A DNA stretch of 44,875 nucleotides from CAYOYK01 sp964408185 (GCA_964408185.1 CAYOYK010000020.1:1-44875), one strand, 5' to 3'. Shown: positions 24,837-34,302, counted from the first letter of the stretch. Numbers and translations are program-made. The notes: generated by a model from the sequence alone, not told the origin.

Positions 24837-26564
24837 ATGAGGGCGGACAGGCAAACGCTTGCGTTGCGCAGGCGCTTTACGCGGCAGTTTTACCGCAGCA
24901 ACCGGGGAACCTTTCTGTTGGCCTTGCTGGCCGCCGTTTTGCTTGCGGTCGGCGATCTGTTTGTCTCTTGGCTGATGCAGCAGATTATGGATGTTGCGTC
25001 GGGCGCGTCGGGAACGCTTACGCTCGCGCAGATCGGCCTTCTATGCGGAGCGACCGTCATCGCCTTTGTCCTTGCGATGCTGCTGGATTACAGCACGCGC
25101 CCCCGGTTTATCAAGCGGGCCATGCGCCAGTACAAGGATTACGCCTTTGAGGAAATCACCAAAAAGAGCATCAGCACCTTCTCCGGCGAGAGCACCGCCA
25201 CCTACCTTTCCGCCCTGACCAACGACGCGACCAGCATTGAAAGCAATTACCTCGCCAAGGTTTTTACGCTGGTGCAGGAGTTCCTTTTGTTCCTTGGCGC
25301 GTTTGCCATGATGCTGGCGTACAGCCCGCTGCTGACGCTGGCGGCGTTTGCGCTGTCGCTGTTCCCGGTGATCGCCTCCATGCTGACAGGCAACCGTTTG
25401 GCGACGCAGGAGAAGCTGGTATCCGACCAAAACGAGAGCTTCATGGGCCGAGTCAAGGATGTGCTCACCGGTTTCTCCGTGGTCAAGAGCTTCAAGGCCG
25501 AGCGCGAGATGCTCCGCCTGTTTGCCCAGAGCAACGAGATCGCCGAGGAGGCCAAGTGCAAGCGCCGCAAAATTGAGATCGTCATCCAGACCATCGGACT
25601 GGCCGCGGGGATCATCGCGCAGTTTGGCGTGTTTCTGTTCGGCGCGTACTTGGCGCTGAGCGGACAAGGCGTCACCGTCGGCATGGTGATCGTATTCGTG
25701 CAGCTGATGAATTACGTCATCAACCCCATTGCCAGCGTGCCGCAGAACCTCGCCAACCGAAAGGCGGCAAACGCGCTGATCGACAAGCTGGCCGCCGCCG
25801 TATACGCCAACGTCCGCCGCGAGGGCAAAGCGGTGGACAACAAGCTGGATACGGCCCTTGAGCTGGACGACGTCCGCTTTGCTTACGAGGGCGGCGCACC
25901 TGTGCTGCAAGGCGTGAGCGCCCGCTTTGAGGCCGGCAAGAGCTACGCCATCGTGGGCGGCTCCGGCAGCGGCAAATCCACGCTGCTCAACCTGATGATC
26001 GGCGGCAGCGCGGCCTATGGCGGCGAAATCCGCTACGACGGCGACGAGCTGCGCGCCATCAGCTCCGATTCGCTGTATGAGCTGGTGTCCATCGTGCAGC
26101 AGAGCGTGTTTGTGTTCAACAGCACCATCCGCGACAACATTACACTCTTCAAGGATTTTGACGAGGCCAAGCTCCAGTGCGCGATCGAGATGTCCGGCCT
26201 TTCGCAGATGATTGCCGAGCGCGGCGCGGATTATCCCTGCGGCGAAAACGGCAGCGGGCTCTCCGGCGGCGAGCGCCAGCGCCTGTCCATCGCGCGCTGC
26301 CTCCTGCGCGAGACCCCCGTGCTGCTGGTGGACGAGGCCACCGCCGCGCTGGATGCAGCCACGGCCTTTGCCGTAAGCAGCTCCATCCTTGATATTACGG
26401 GCCTGACGCGCATCGTGGTTACGCATCGGCTGGAGGAGGCGCTGCTCAAGCGCTACGATGGCATACTGGTCATGCGCAACGGCAAGGTAGCCGAGTCGGG
26501 CCGCTTTGACGAGCTGATGGACAAAAAGGGGTATTTCTACTCGCTGTACACGGTGTCGCAGTAA
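24837..26564 (+). CDS. ABC half-transporter (membrane plus ATPase domains), exporter type
   Basis: 575 residues. Six membrane helices (about 25-310) of the type-1 exporter fold, then an ABC ATPase: Walker A GGSGSGKST (about 374-382), signature LSGGERQRLSIARCLL, Walker B LLVDEATAALD, switch VTHR. It should work as a homodimer or with a partner not seen here, exporting a lipid, drug or peptide. ATG at 24837 with AAAGGAGG upstream. A possible promoter is TATACT at 24780-24785, with a poor -35 (TTCCCA at 24757). No substrate clue nearby; the gene is alone, converging with amt across a repeat-rich spacer. Confidence 0.93.
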   Translation: MRADRQTLALRRRFTRQFYRSNRGTFLLALLAAVLLAVGDLFVSWLMQQIMDVASGASGTLTLAQIGLLCGATVIAFVLAMLLDYSTRPRFIKRAMRQYKDYAFEEITKKSISTFSGESTATYLSALTNDATSIESNYLAKVFTLVQEFLLFLGAFAMMLAYSPLLTLAAFALSLFPVIASMLTGNRLATQEKLVSDQNESFMGRVKDVLTGFSVVKSFKAEREMLRLFAQSNEIAEEAKCKRRKIEIVIQTIGLAAGIIAQFGVFLFGAYLALSGQGVTVGMVIVFVQLMNYVINPIASVPQNLANRKAANALIDKLAAAVYANVRREGKAVDNKLDTALELDDVRFAYEGGAPVLQGVSARFEAGKSYAIVGGSGSGKSTLLNLMIGGSAAYGGEIRYDGDELRAISSDSLYELVSIVQQSVFVFNSTIRDNITLFKDFDEAKLQCAIEMSGLSQMIAERGADYPCGENGSGLSGGERQRLSIARCLLRETPVLLVDEATAALDAATAFAVSSSILDITGLTRIVVTHRLEEALLKRYDGILVMRNGKVAESGRFDELMDKKGYFYSLYTVSQ

Positions 26565-26567
26565 ATG

Positions 26568-26602
26568 AAAAAAAGGGGGGGCGGAGCGCATGGCTCCGTC
26601 CC
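26568..26602 (-). terminator. Hairpin with T tract on the minus strand, end of the amt unit
   Basis: GGGGCGGAGC (26578-26587) pairs with GCTCCGTCCC (26593-26602). Read on the minus strand, the hairpin is followed by a C run and then seven T. The stem has a G-U pair on the plus strand but an A-C mismatch on the minus strand. Its loop and stem copy the hairpin at 26824-26852. Confidence 0.5.
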
Positions 26603-26612
26603 GAGCTCGTCC

Positions 26613-26784
26613 AATAACCCCGTGAGGGGCTTGGGGAGCCGCGCTCCCCAAATGGATTCTGCCATGGGCGACCTGTGCGCCCACGGCGGCGGCGTTGCGA
26701 AGCAACGCTTCCCTACGCTTTTCACCGGCCGCGTTCTGTGAGGGAGGTTCGATGCCGACCGAACAGGTTGCAGGTGAAAAGCGC
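26613..26784 (-). repeat. Copy 1 of a ~170-bp structured interspersed repeat
   Basis: Read on the minus strand, this sequence matches 39671-39840 along its whole length. A central block of about 54 bases (around the GGCCGGTGAAAAGCGTAGGG segment) differs at one position. Structure in this copy: GCTTTTCACC and GGTGAAAAGC as a perfect 10-bp inverted repeat enclosing ~48 bases; GCGTTGC-TTC-GCAACGC; TTGGGGAGC-GCG-GCTCCCCAA; and CCCC-TCAC-GGGG. It lies in sense orientation downstream of amt, between converging genes. Together with the flanking hairpins it fills the 300-base gap 26565-26864; no gene is seen there. Confidence 0.9.
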
Positions 26785-26823
26785 AAAACTCAAAAAAGGC
26801 ATAGCCACTTTTTTGACATACTG

Positions 26824-26852
26824 GCGGGACGGAGCGCATGGCTCCGTCCCGC
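26824..26852. repeat. Perfect hairpin just past the amt stop codon
   Basis: GCGGGACGGAGC (26824-26835) pairs perfectly with GCTCCGTCCCGC (26841-26852). It is a direct repeat of the hairpin at 26578-26602, so the two bracket the interspersed repeat. Neither side has a T tract. A weaker A/T-ended hairpin (26790-26814) lies between it and the repeat. Confidence 0.8.
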
Positions 26853-26864
26853 TTGCTATGCAGA

Positions 26865-28553
26865 TCAGTCGTCCTGAAGGGCCTCGAAGCCCTCTTCCCC
26901 GGTACGAACGCGCACCACGTTTTCCACGTCGTACACGAAGATCTTGCCATCGCCGATGTGCCCGGTGCGCAAGGCTTGCTTGATGGTCTCGATGACCGTG
27001 CGTACGGGCACCTTGCTGACCACGACCTCCACCTTGAGCTTGGGCAGCAGCGAAATCCCCACCGGCGCGCCGCGGTAGTACTCCGGCTGGCCGTTCTGCG
27101 CGCCGCAGCCCTGCACCTGCGTAACCGTAATGCCTGTTACGCCGATGCCGCCCAGCGCATTCTTGAGCGCCTCCAGCTGGCTCTGGCGGCACACGACGGC
27201 CACCTTGGTCAGCTTTGCGCCATCCGGCGCGGTTGCGGTGGATACCACGGTCGGCTGCTCCGTCGCGTCCGACAGAATGGGCATGGCGGACATCGTCGGC
27301 TCCGGCGCGGGCAGGAAGTCCGCATAGGACGAGGAAAGGCCGTGCTCGCTGCGGTCGAGGCCCTCCAGCTCGACAGCGGGCTCCACGCGCAGGCCGTGGA
27401 ACTTCTTGATGCAAAGGAACACAACGGTGATCGTCACAGCCGTCCAAGCGGCGACAGCCAATACGCCCAGCGCCTGCGTGCCCAGCAGCGAGAAGCCGCC
27501 GCCTAGGAACAGGCCCTTGGTGGCCGTGCCCGCGCCGTTGGAGAACAGGCCCACCAGCAGCGTGCCCAGCGCGCCGCACACACAGTGTACGCCGACCGCG
27601 CCCACGGGATCATCGACCTTGAGCTTTTTGTCCACAAACTCCACGCCGTACACCACCGCGAACCCGGAGATGATCCCGATGAGCGCCGCCGCCCAAGGAT
27701 CAACCGTGTCGCAGCCCGCCGTGATGGCCACCAGCCCGGCCAGCGAGCCGTTGAGCGTCATGGAGATATCAGGCTTTTTGTACTTGACCCACGTAATGAA
27801 CATCACCGCCACGGTCGCCACGGCCGCCGCGAGGTTGGTGTTTACGAAGATCAGCGAGGCGGAGCCGATCGCTCCGTCGCCCGTCAGAGAGACCGTGGAG
27901 CAGCCGTTGAAGCCAAACCAGCAGAACCACAGGATGAACACGCCCAGCGCGCCCAGCGTAAGGCTGTGGCCGGGTATGGCGTTCGGCTTGCCCTTCGCAT
28001 CGTACTTGCCGATACGGGGGCCGATGATGGCCGCGCCGATCAGCGCCGAGAGGCCGCCCACCATGTGCACAGCGGTGGAGCCGGCAAAATCGTGGAAGCC
28101 CAGCTGGCTCAGCCAGCCGCCGCCCCAAATCCAGTGCCCGGAGACGGGATAGATAACCAAGCTGATGATTGCGGAATACATGCAGTACGAGCTGAACTTG
28201 GTGCGCTCCGCCATTGCGCCGGATACGATGGTCGCGGCCGTAGCGCAGAACACGGTTTGAAAGATCAGGAATGCCTCCTTGGGAACGCCGGCCGGCAGGA
28301 TGGCGCTGTAATCGCCCATCGACAGGAAGTCGATGCTCCCAAACAAGCCGCTGCCCGCCCCGAACATAATGCCAAAGCCCACCAGCCAGTACAGCGGCGT
28401 GCCGATGGCAAAGTCCATCAGGTTCTTCATGATGATGTTGCCCGCGTTCTTGGCGCGTGTGAAGCCCGTTTCCACCATCGCAAAGCCCGCCTGCATGAAG
28501 AACACCAGCGCGGCTCCCAGCAGCACCCACAGGGTATCCAATCCAGAAAACAT
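26865..28553 (-). CDS. Ammonium transporter fused to a PII signalling domain
   Basis: 562 residues. Residues 1-400 are an Amt channel with about eleven helices; the pore His are in DFAGSTAVHMVGG and VHCVCGALGT. After a linker (about 400-445) comes a PII/GlnK domain (447-562) ending GHIGDGKIFVYDVENVVRVRTGEE, the ATP/2-oxoglutarate-binding end of PII. Free GlnK normally plugs Amt with its T-loop when nitrogen is plentiful; here gate and channel are one chain. The T-loop reads EYYRGAPVGISLLPK, so the uridylylated Tyr of RGAEY is missing. The gene lies 80 bases after gltD, with a hairpin between, on the same strand as the glnA-glt genes. Confidence 0.95.
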   Translation of the reverse strand: MFSGLDTLWVLLGAALVFFMQAGFAMVETGFTRAKNAGNIIMKNLMDFAIGTPLYWLVGFGIMFGAGSGLFGSIDFLSMGDYSAILPAGVPKEAFLIFQTVFCATAATIVSGAMAERTKFSSYCMYSAIISLVIYPVSGHWIWGGGWLSQLGFHDFAGSTAVHMVGGLSALIGAAIIGPRIGKYDAKGKPNAIPGHSLTLGALGVFILWFCWFGFNGCSTVSLTGDGAIGSASLIFVNTNLAAAVATVAVMFITWVKYKKPDISMTLNGSLAGLVAITAGCDTVDPWAAALIGIISGFAVVYGVEFVDKKLKVDDPVGAVGVHCVCGALGTLLVGLFSNGAGTATKGLFLGGGFSLLGTQALGVLAVAAWTAVTITVVFLCIKKFHGLRVEPAVELEGLDRSEHGLSSSYADFLPAPEPTMSAMPILSDATEQPTVVSTATAPDGAKLTKVAVVCRQSQLEALKNALGGIGVTGITVTQVQGCGAQNGQPEYYRGAPVGISLLPKLKVEVVVSKVPVRTVIETIKQALRTGHIGDGKIFVYDVENVVRVRTGEEGFEALQDD

Positions 28554-28574
28554 ACCTCCGCCTCCCTCTGTATA

Positions 28575-28611
28575 TAAGCAACGGGGCCTTGATTCTCATC
28601 AAGACCCCATT
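28575..28611 (-). terminator. Hairpin between gltD and amt
   Basis: On the minus strand, AATGGGGTCTTGAT pairs with ATCAAGGCCCCGTT around a GAGA loop, a 14-bp stem with two U-G pairs. On the plus strand those two positions become A-C mismatches, so the structure suits RNA from the minus strand. TTGCTTATAT follows, a weak T tract. It may terminate or attenuate transcription entering amt. Confidence 0.65.
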
Positions 28612-28633
28612 GTCTTTCCAAAAGCTATTCGGT

Positions 28634-30010
28634 TCAGCCGCGCAGGAAAGCGTCCGCTTCCTCCGCCGCCGCCCGTCCGTCCGCGATGGCGCGCACCACC
28701 AGCGATTGGCCCGTGTGCGCGTCTCCGGCCGCAAACAGATTGCCGTCCAGCCGATGGCCTCCCGCCTGCGCAGCCAAGTTGCCGTGCGCGTCCTGCTGAA
28801 CGCCAAACGCCTCGGCCACAGCGGGGTCGCAGCCCACAAAGCCTGCCGCCGCGAGCAGCAGGTCGCACGGCAGAGCGACCTCGGTGCCGGAAATCGGCTG
28901 CATGCGCCCCTGCGCGTCCCGCGCCACGCGCACCGTCACGGCGCGGTCGCCCTCCAGCGCTTGTACGGTGGTCTCGTACACGCGCGGGTCGCTGCCGCTC
29001 AGCGCGATGGCCTCCTGCTGCCCATAATCCGTCTTGAGCACGCGGGGCCATTCCGGCCACGGATTGCTCGTCGTGCGGCACTCCGGCGGCTTGGGCATCA
29101 TCTCGATTTGGACGATTGACGCGCAGCCCTGCCGCAGGCAGGTCGCCACGCAGTCGTTGCCCGTATCGCCGCCGCCGACCACAATCACCTGCTTGCCCCT
29201 CGCGCTGACCGTCGGTTCCCTGTTTTCCAGCAGCGCCTTGGTCGCCTCGGTGAGAAAGGGAACGGCATAGCGCATACGCTCGCTTTCCAGCGGCAAGGCG
29301 CGGGGCGCGCCCGCGCCGCAGCAGAGCAGCACGGCATCGTACTGCGCCGTGAGGCGCGCGTCCGCGGATGCGTTTGTCACAAAGCGCACGCCCTCCCGCT
29401 CCATCAGGCGCAACCGGCGCTCGATCACGGATTTGTCCAGCTTCATGCCGGGAATGCCGTACATCAGCAGGCCGCCGCAGCGGTCGGCCTTCTCGTACAC
29501 GGTTACGGCGTGCCCCATGCGGTTGAGCAGATCCGCCGCCGCCAGCCCCGCCGGGCCGGAGCCCACCACCGCCGCCGTTCGGCCTGTGCGCACGCGCGGC
29601 GGACGCGGCTGCATCCAGCCCATGGCAAAACCCTTCTCAACCAGATAGAGCTCGTTGTCCCGCACGGTGGCCGCGCCGTCGGTTTCGGCCATGTTGCAGG
29701 CCTTCTCGCACAGCGCAGGACACACTCGGCCCGTAAACTCCGGAAAGCTGGCCGTTTTGACAAGCCGCTCAAACGCCTGCCGCTCTTGCCCCAGCGCAAG
29801 CAGACTGTTCCACTCAGGGATCAGGTTGTGCAGCGGGCAGCCGTAGCGCGATTGACAGTACGGCACGCCGCAATCCATGCAGCGGTCGGCCTGCGCGCGG
29901 CGCGTGGCCTCCGGCAGGGGCGCGTGGAACTCCGTCCACACGCGCAGGCGCTCCAGCGCGGGCGCGGCGGGACGTTCCTCGCGCGGTTCGTGCAAATAGG
30001 CCGCCTTCAT
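28634..30010 (-). CDS. gltD: Glutamate synthase small (beta) subunit
   Basis: 458 residues. N-terminal Fe-S domain with CMDCGVPYC, then GCPLHNLIPEWN and VCPALCEKAC; FAD site VVGSGPAGLAAADLLNRMGHAVTVYEKADRCGG; NADPH site VVGGGDTGNDC. It passes electrons from NADPH to the large subunit, which converts glutamine plus 2-oxoglutarate into two glutamates. Slightly shorter than usual (about 470-490). Its ATG overlaps the gltB stop by four bases (ATGA), so the subunits are translationally coupled. Confidence 0.97.
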   Translation of the reverse strand: MKAAYLHEPREERPAAPALERLRVWTEFHAPLPEATRRAQADRCMDCGVPYCQSRYGCPLHNLIPEWNSLLALGQERQAFERLVKTASFPEFTGRVCPALCEKACNMAETDGAATVRDNELYLVEKGFAMGWMQPRPPRVRTGRTAAVVGSGPAGLAAADLLNRMGHAVTVYEKADRCGGLLMYGIPGMKLDKSVIERRLRLMEREGVRFVTNASADARLTAQYDAVLLCCGAGAPRALPLESERMRYAVPFLTEATKALLENREPTVSARGKQVIVVGGGDTGNDCVATCLRQGCASIVQIEMMPKPPECRTTSNPWPEWPRVLKTDYGQQEAIALSGSDPRVYETTVQALEGDRAVTVRVARDAQGRMQPISGTEVALPCDLLLAAAGFVGCDPAVAEAFGVQQDAHGNLAAQAGGHRLDGNLFAAGDAHTGQSLVVRAIADGRAAAEEADAFLRG

Positions 30011-33000
30011 GCTCGTCCCCCTTCCTGCGTGATGCGCTTATACTCCCTTGGGATGACCTTGACGAACTCCGGCAGGCGCGCGGGCCAATCCGACAGCACC
30101 GCTTTCGCCCTCACGGAGCCCGTCGCGGCGAGATGCGCCGCCAGCAGGCCGTGCAGCTCGGCGATATCCTCCGCGCGCGTAACGGCCTCGGCAAGCACCA
30201 GCTCGCGGTTGAGGCTGCGGCGCAGCGCGCCTGCCTGATCCAGCACATAGGCGACGCCGCCGGACATGCCCGCCGCAAAGTTTTGGCCGACCGCGCCGAG
30301 GATCACCGCGCGTCCGCCCGTCATATACTCGCAGCCGTGATCGCCTACGCCCTCGGCCACAGCCCAAGCGCCGGAGTTGCGCACGCAGAAGCGCTCGCCC
30401 GCCGTGCCCGCAATGTACGCCCGGCCCGACGTCGCGCCATACAGCGCCACATTGCCGATCAGCGCGTCCCCGGCGGGAAAGCCCTCAGGCGGAATCACAG
30501 CCAGCGTGCCGCCGCTGAGGCCCTTGCCCACGTAATCATTGCACACGCCCGTAAGACGGAGCGTGTTGCCCTCGCCAAGGAAAGCGCCAAAGCTCTGCCC
30601 GCCGCAGCCCGTCAGCGCAACCGTGCCCGTATGCTCCGGCAGGGCCGCGCCAAACGCCCGGTCCGTGTTCTGAATTGCCATCACATCGCCATCCGACGCG
30701 CCCACATCCTTGCGGTCGGTCGCGTCATACGGCGCGGCATGCTCAAAGTGCCGATTGGCGCAGAAGCCGATAAGGGGCTTCACGTCCAACGGGGCGTCCT
30801 CGATGGGCTCCAGCCAATCGGCGCGGCCCACCAGCTCGTCCAGCGTGCGCACGCCTAGGCTTGCCATGATGCCGCGCAGCTCCTCCGCCACAAACAGCAA
30901 AAGCCGCTCCACATACTCCGGCTTGCCCGCAAAGCGCTTGCGCAGCTCCGGGTTCTGCGTGGCGATGCCGAAGGGACAGGTGTCCTCGTGGCACTTGCGC
31001 ATCATGCGGCAGCCCATGGCGATGAGCGGCGCGGTGGCAAAGCCGAACTCCTCCGCCCCCAGCATGGCGGCGATAGCGACGTCCCGGCCGGTCATCAGCT
31101 TGCCGTCCGTCTCGATGGCGACCTGCCCGCGCAAGCCGTTTTTGCATAGCGTTTGGTGCGTCTCGGCCAAGCCTAGCTCCCACGGCAGGCCCGCGCCATG
31201 GATGGACGTGGCCGGGGCCGCGCCTGTGCCGCCGTCGTAGCCGGAAATCAGGATCACCTGCGCGCCGGCCTTTGCCACGCCGGAGGCGATGGTGCCCACG
31301 CCGGACTCCGCCACCAGCTTGACCGAAATACGAGCCGCCGGGTTGACGGTGCGCAGATCGTAGATCAGCTCCGCCAAGTCCTCTATGGAGTAGATATCGT
31401 GGTGAGGCGGCGGGGAGATCAGCGCCACGCCGGGAGTGGAAAGCCGCGTTTGCGCGATCCACGGGTAGACTTTCGCGCCGGGCAGATGGCCGCCCTCGCC
31501 GGGCTTTGCGCCCTGCGCCATTTTGATTTGGATTTCCTTGGCGGAGCGCAGATACTCGCGCGTCACGCCAAAGCGCCCGGAGGCCACCTGCTTGATGGCC
31601 GACCCGCGCTCCGTGCCCAGCCGCGAAGGAGCCTCGCCGCCCTCGCCCGTGTTGGACTTGCCGCCCAGACGGTTCATGGCCTGCGCAAGGCACTCGTGGG
31701 CCTCCTGCGAGATAGAGCCGTAGCTCATCGCCCCGGTCTTGAAGCGCCTGACGATCGCCTCGGCTGGCTCCACCTCGCTCAGCGCGACGGGGACGCGGCC
31801 CTCTGCGCGAATGCGGACAATATCGCGCAGCGTGCGCGGATGCGCGGGGTGCTCCAGCAGCGCCGCGTATTGATCGTAAGCGGCTTGGTCGTCGTTGCGC
31901 ACCGCCCGTTGCAGCAGGCAGATAACCTCCGGCGAATAAAGATGCTCCTCCGCGCCCGGCCCCGTGCGCAGCTTGTGGAAGCCTACGCTGTCCGGCGTGA
32001 CGTCCTCCGGCGCGGCGTAGGCCGCCCGATGATGCGCCAGCACGTCGGCCCCGATGCGCGCAAGCCCTACGCCGCCCACGCGGCAGGGCGTGTTGGTAAA
32101 GTAGCGGTCGATCACATCCCGGTTCACGCCGACAGCCTCAAAAACCTGCGCGCTCTGGTAGGATTGCAGCGTGGACACGCCCATCTTGGAGGCGATATGC
32201 ACCGCGCCGTCCACGACGGCCCTTCTGTAATTCTCCACGGCCTTCTCCGGGGAAACGGAAATCAGCCCGTCGCGGGCCATTTGCGCCACCTGCTCCTGTG
32301 CCAGATAGGGCTGCACGGCGCGCGCGCCGTAGCCGATGAGCAGCGCAAACTGGTGCGCATCGCGGGGCTCGCCGCTCTCCACAATCACGGATACCGCCGT
32401 GCGCCGCTTGCAGCGGATGAGGTGCTGCTCCAGCGCGGAAACCGCCAGCAGCGCGGGAATCGCGCACAGCGCCTCGCTTACGCCGCGATCCGAGAGGATC
32501 AGCAGATTCGCGCCGTCCCCGCAGGCCGCGTCGCAAGCGGAAAGCATGGCCTCCACCGCGTCGCCCAAGGAGGCCTCCACGGCATAGAGCATCGAAATGG
32601 TGCGAATCGAAAAATCCTTGCCGTGCAAGGCGCGAACGCGCGCCAGTTCCTCGCGCGTGAGCACCGGGGAGGGCAGCTCCAGAACGCGGCAGTTCTCCGG
32701 GCCGTCAAAGAGCAGGTTGCCGTCGTCGCCAACGTACACGGTCGTATCGGTTACGTTCTGCTCGCGCAGCGCGTCGATGGGCGGATTGGTTACCTGTGCA
32801 AAGCGCTGCTTGAAATAATCGTACAGCGGCGGATGGACCCGCGAGAGCGCGGCCAGCGGCACGTCTACCCCCATGGAGGCAATGGGCTCCTTGCCCGTCT
32901 CCCCCATCACGCGCAGCGCGTCCATCATGTCCTCCTGCGAGTAGCCAAAGGCCTTGGCCCAGCGGCGCGCGGCGGCGGGATCCTCCTCGGCGGGGCAAGC

Positions 33001-34302
33001 GACCCGCGGCAGCTCGCTCAGACGCATCAGGCCTTTTTGCAGCCATTGTCCGTAGGGGCTCTCGCAGGCGATCGCCTCCAGCAGCTCCTTGCAGCTCCAC
33101 ACGCGGCCCGCGACAGTATCCACCGCGAGCAGCTCCCCGGCGTGCAGGCGCGTAAAACGCGCGCTTTCCGGCGCGGGCAGCACGCCCGTCTCCGAGGACA
33201 GCACCAGCCGATCCGCCGTGCGGGTGACGCGCATGGGCCGCAGACCGTTGCGGTCGAGCGCCGCGCCCACCGTATCGCCATCCGTAAAAATGACCGAGGC
33301 CGGGCCGTCCCACGGCTCCATCAGCGTGGATTGATAGTGATAGAAGTCCCGCACGGATTGCGCAAGCTGCTCGTCCTTGCGCCACGCGCGCGGCATAAGC
33401 GTCGCCATAGCGCGCGGCAGCGGCATGCCGTTCATATACAGGAATTCCAGCGTGCCGTCCAGCATCATGGAATCGGACGCGTCCGGGGCAAGCACGGGCA
33501 CGGCGGCGCGCATCTCCGGCTGCGCAGGGCGCATGGTTTCCTCGCGGGCGTGCATGCGATCGTAATTGCCGCGAATGGTGTTGATCTCGCCGTTGTGCAT
33601 CAGCATGCGGTGCGGGTGCGCCTTTTCCCAGCTTGGAACGGTGTTGGTGGAAAAACGCGAGTGTACCAGCGCGAGCGCGGACTGATACCGCTCGTCCGTC
33701 AGATCCCGATAGAACAGGCGGAGCTGCGGTACGAGCATCATCCCCTTGTACACGACGGTGCGGCTGGACAGCGAGCAGACATACGCGCCCGTGGCCATGC
33801 GCTCGTAGGCGCGGCGAAGCAAATACAGCTTGCGATCAAACGCCGCGCCCTGCTCGGTATCGCCGGGGCGGGCCACAAACACCTGCCGGATGCGCGGCAT
33901 GGCGGCGCGCGCACCCTCGCCGAGGATATCGGGGCGAGTCGGCACATCGCGCCACGCGATCACGCTCATGCCTGCGTCAGCCGCGGCGCGGTCAAAATCG
34001 GCCTTGGCCTGCTGCGCGGCGGCTTCCTCCGCGGGGAGGAACAGCATGCCGACGCCGTAGTCCCGCTTTCTGCCCAGCGCCAGCTCCGAGGCGTACAGCG
34101 CGTGCGGAATCTGCGTCAGGATGCCCACGCCGTCGCCGGTGGTTCCCGTCGCGTCGCAGCCGGCGCGATGGGCCAGCCGCTCCACGATGGTCAGCGCGTC
34201 CAGCACCGTTTGATGGCTGGCACGGCCGTGGATATCCACCACCGCGCCAACGCCGCACGCGTCGTGCTCCTGTGCCGGGTCATAAAGCGGGTATGTCGTC
34301 AT
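30007..34302 (-). CDS. gltB: Glutamate synthase large (alpha) subunit
   Basis: 1431 residues from the ATG at 34302; a GTG at 34314 sits too close to AGGAG. Domains: Ntn glutaminase whose Cys15 (EHDACGVG) becomes the N-terminus after removal of a propeptide; central domain; FMN-binding synthase domain (SYGSISQEAHECLAQAMNRLGGKSNTGEGGE) with the 3Fe-4S cysteines in MGCRMMRKCHEDTCPFGIA; and the GXGXG beta-helix (about 1170-1400). Ammonia freed from glutamine moves through a tunnel to make glutamate. It overlaps the ANTAR gene by 23 bases and is part of the glnA-ANTAR-gltB-gltD cluster. Confidence 0.97.
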   Translation of the reverse strand: MTTYPLYDPAQEHDACGVGAVVDIHGRASHQTVLDALTIVERLAHRAGCDATGTTGDGVGILTQIPHALYASELALGRKRDYGVGMLFLPAEEAAAQQAKADFDRAAADAGMSVIAWRDVPTRPDILGEGARAAMPRIRQVFVARPGDTEQGAAFDRKLYLLRRAYERMATGAYVCSLSSRTVVYKGMMLVPQLRLFYRDLTDERYQSALALVHSRFSTNTVPSWEKAHPHRMLMHNGEINTIRGNYDRMHAREETMRPAQPEMRAAVPVLAPDASDSMMLDGTLEFLYMNGMPLPRAMATLMPRAWRKDEQLAQSVRDFYHYQSTLMEPWDGPASVIFTDGDTVGAALDRNGLRPMRVTRTADRLVLSSETGVLPAPESARFTRLHAGELLAVDTVAGRVWSCKELLEAIACESPYGQWLQKGLMRLSELPRVACPAEEDPAAARRWAKAFGYSQEDMMDALRVMGETGKEPIASMGVDVPLAALSRVHPPLYDYFKQRFAQVTNPPIDALREQNVTDTTVYVGDDGNLLFDGPENCRVLELPSPVLTREELARVRALHGKDFSIRTISMLYAVEASLGDAVEAMLSACDAACGDGANLLILSDRGVSEALCAIPALLAVSALEQHLIRCKRRTAVSVIVESGEPRDAHQFALLIGYGARAVQPYLAQEQVAQMARDGLISVSPEKAVENYRRAVVDGAVHIASKMGVSTLQSYQSAQVFEAVGVNRDVIDRYFTNTPCRVGGVGLARIGADVLAHHRAAYAAPEDVTPDSVGFHKLRTGPGAEEHLYSPEVICLLQRAVRNDDQAAYDQYAALLEHPAHPRTLRDIVRIRAEGRVPVALSEVEPAEAIVRRFKTGAMSYGSISQEAHECLAQAMNRLGGKSNTGEGGEAPSRLGTERGSAIKQVASGRFGVTREYLRSAKEIQIKMAQGAKPGEGGHLPGAKVYPWIAQTRLSTPGVALISPPPHHDIYSIEDLAELIYDLRTVNPAARISVKLVAESGVGTIASGVAKAGAQVILISGYDGGTGAAPATSIHGAGLPWELGLAETHQTLCKNGLRGQVAIETDGKLMTGRDVAIAAMLGAEEFGFATAPLIAMGCRMMRKCHEDTCPFGIATQNPELRKRFAGKPEYVERLLLFVAEELRGIMASLGVRTLDELVGRADWLEPIEDAPLDVKPLIGFCANRHFEHAAPYDATDRKDVGASDGDVMAIQNTDRAFGAALPEHTGTVALTGCGGQSFGAFLGEGNTLRLTGVCNDYVGKGLSGGTLAVIPPEGFPAGDALIGNVALYGATSGRAYIAGTAGERFCVRNSGAWAVAEGVGDHGCEYMTGGRAVILGAVGQNFAAGMSGGVAYVLDQAGALRRSLNRELVLAEAVTRAEDIAELHGLLAAHLAATGSVRAKAVLSDWPARLPEFVKVIPREYKRITQEGGRA

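Noticed and set aside
25041..26786. 581-residue minus-strand frame running through repeat copy 1
   Set aside because: Its first part is the repeat and the rest is antisense to the ABC transporter. The peptide resemblance to the frame at 39670-39840 comes from the shared DNA repeat, not from a protein.
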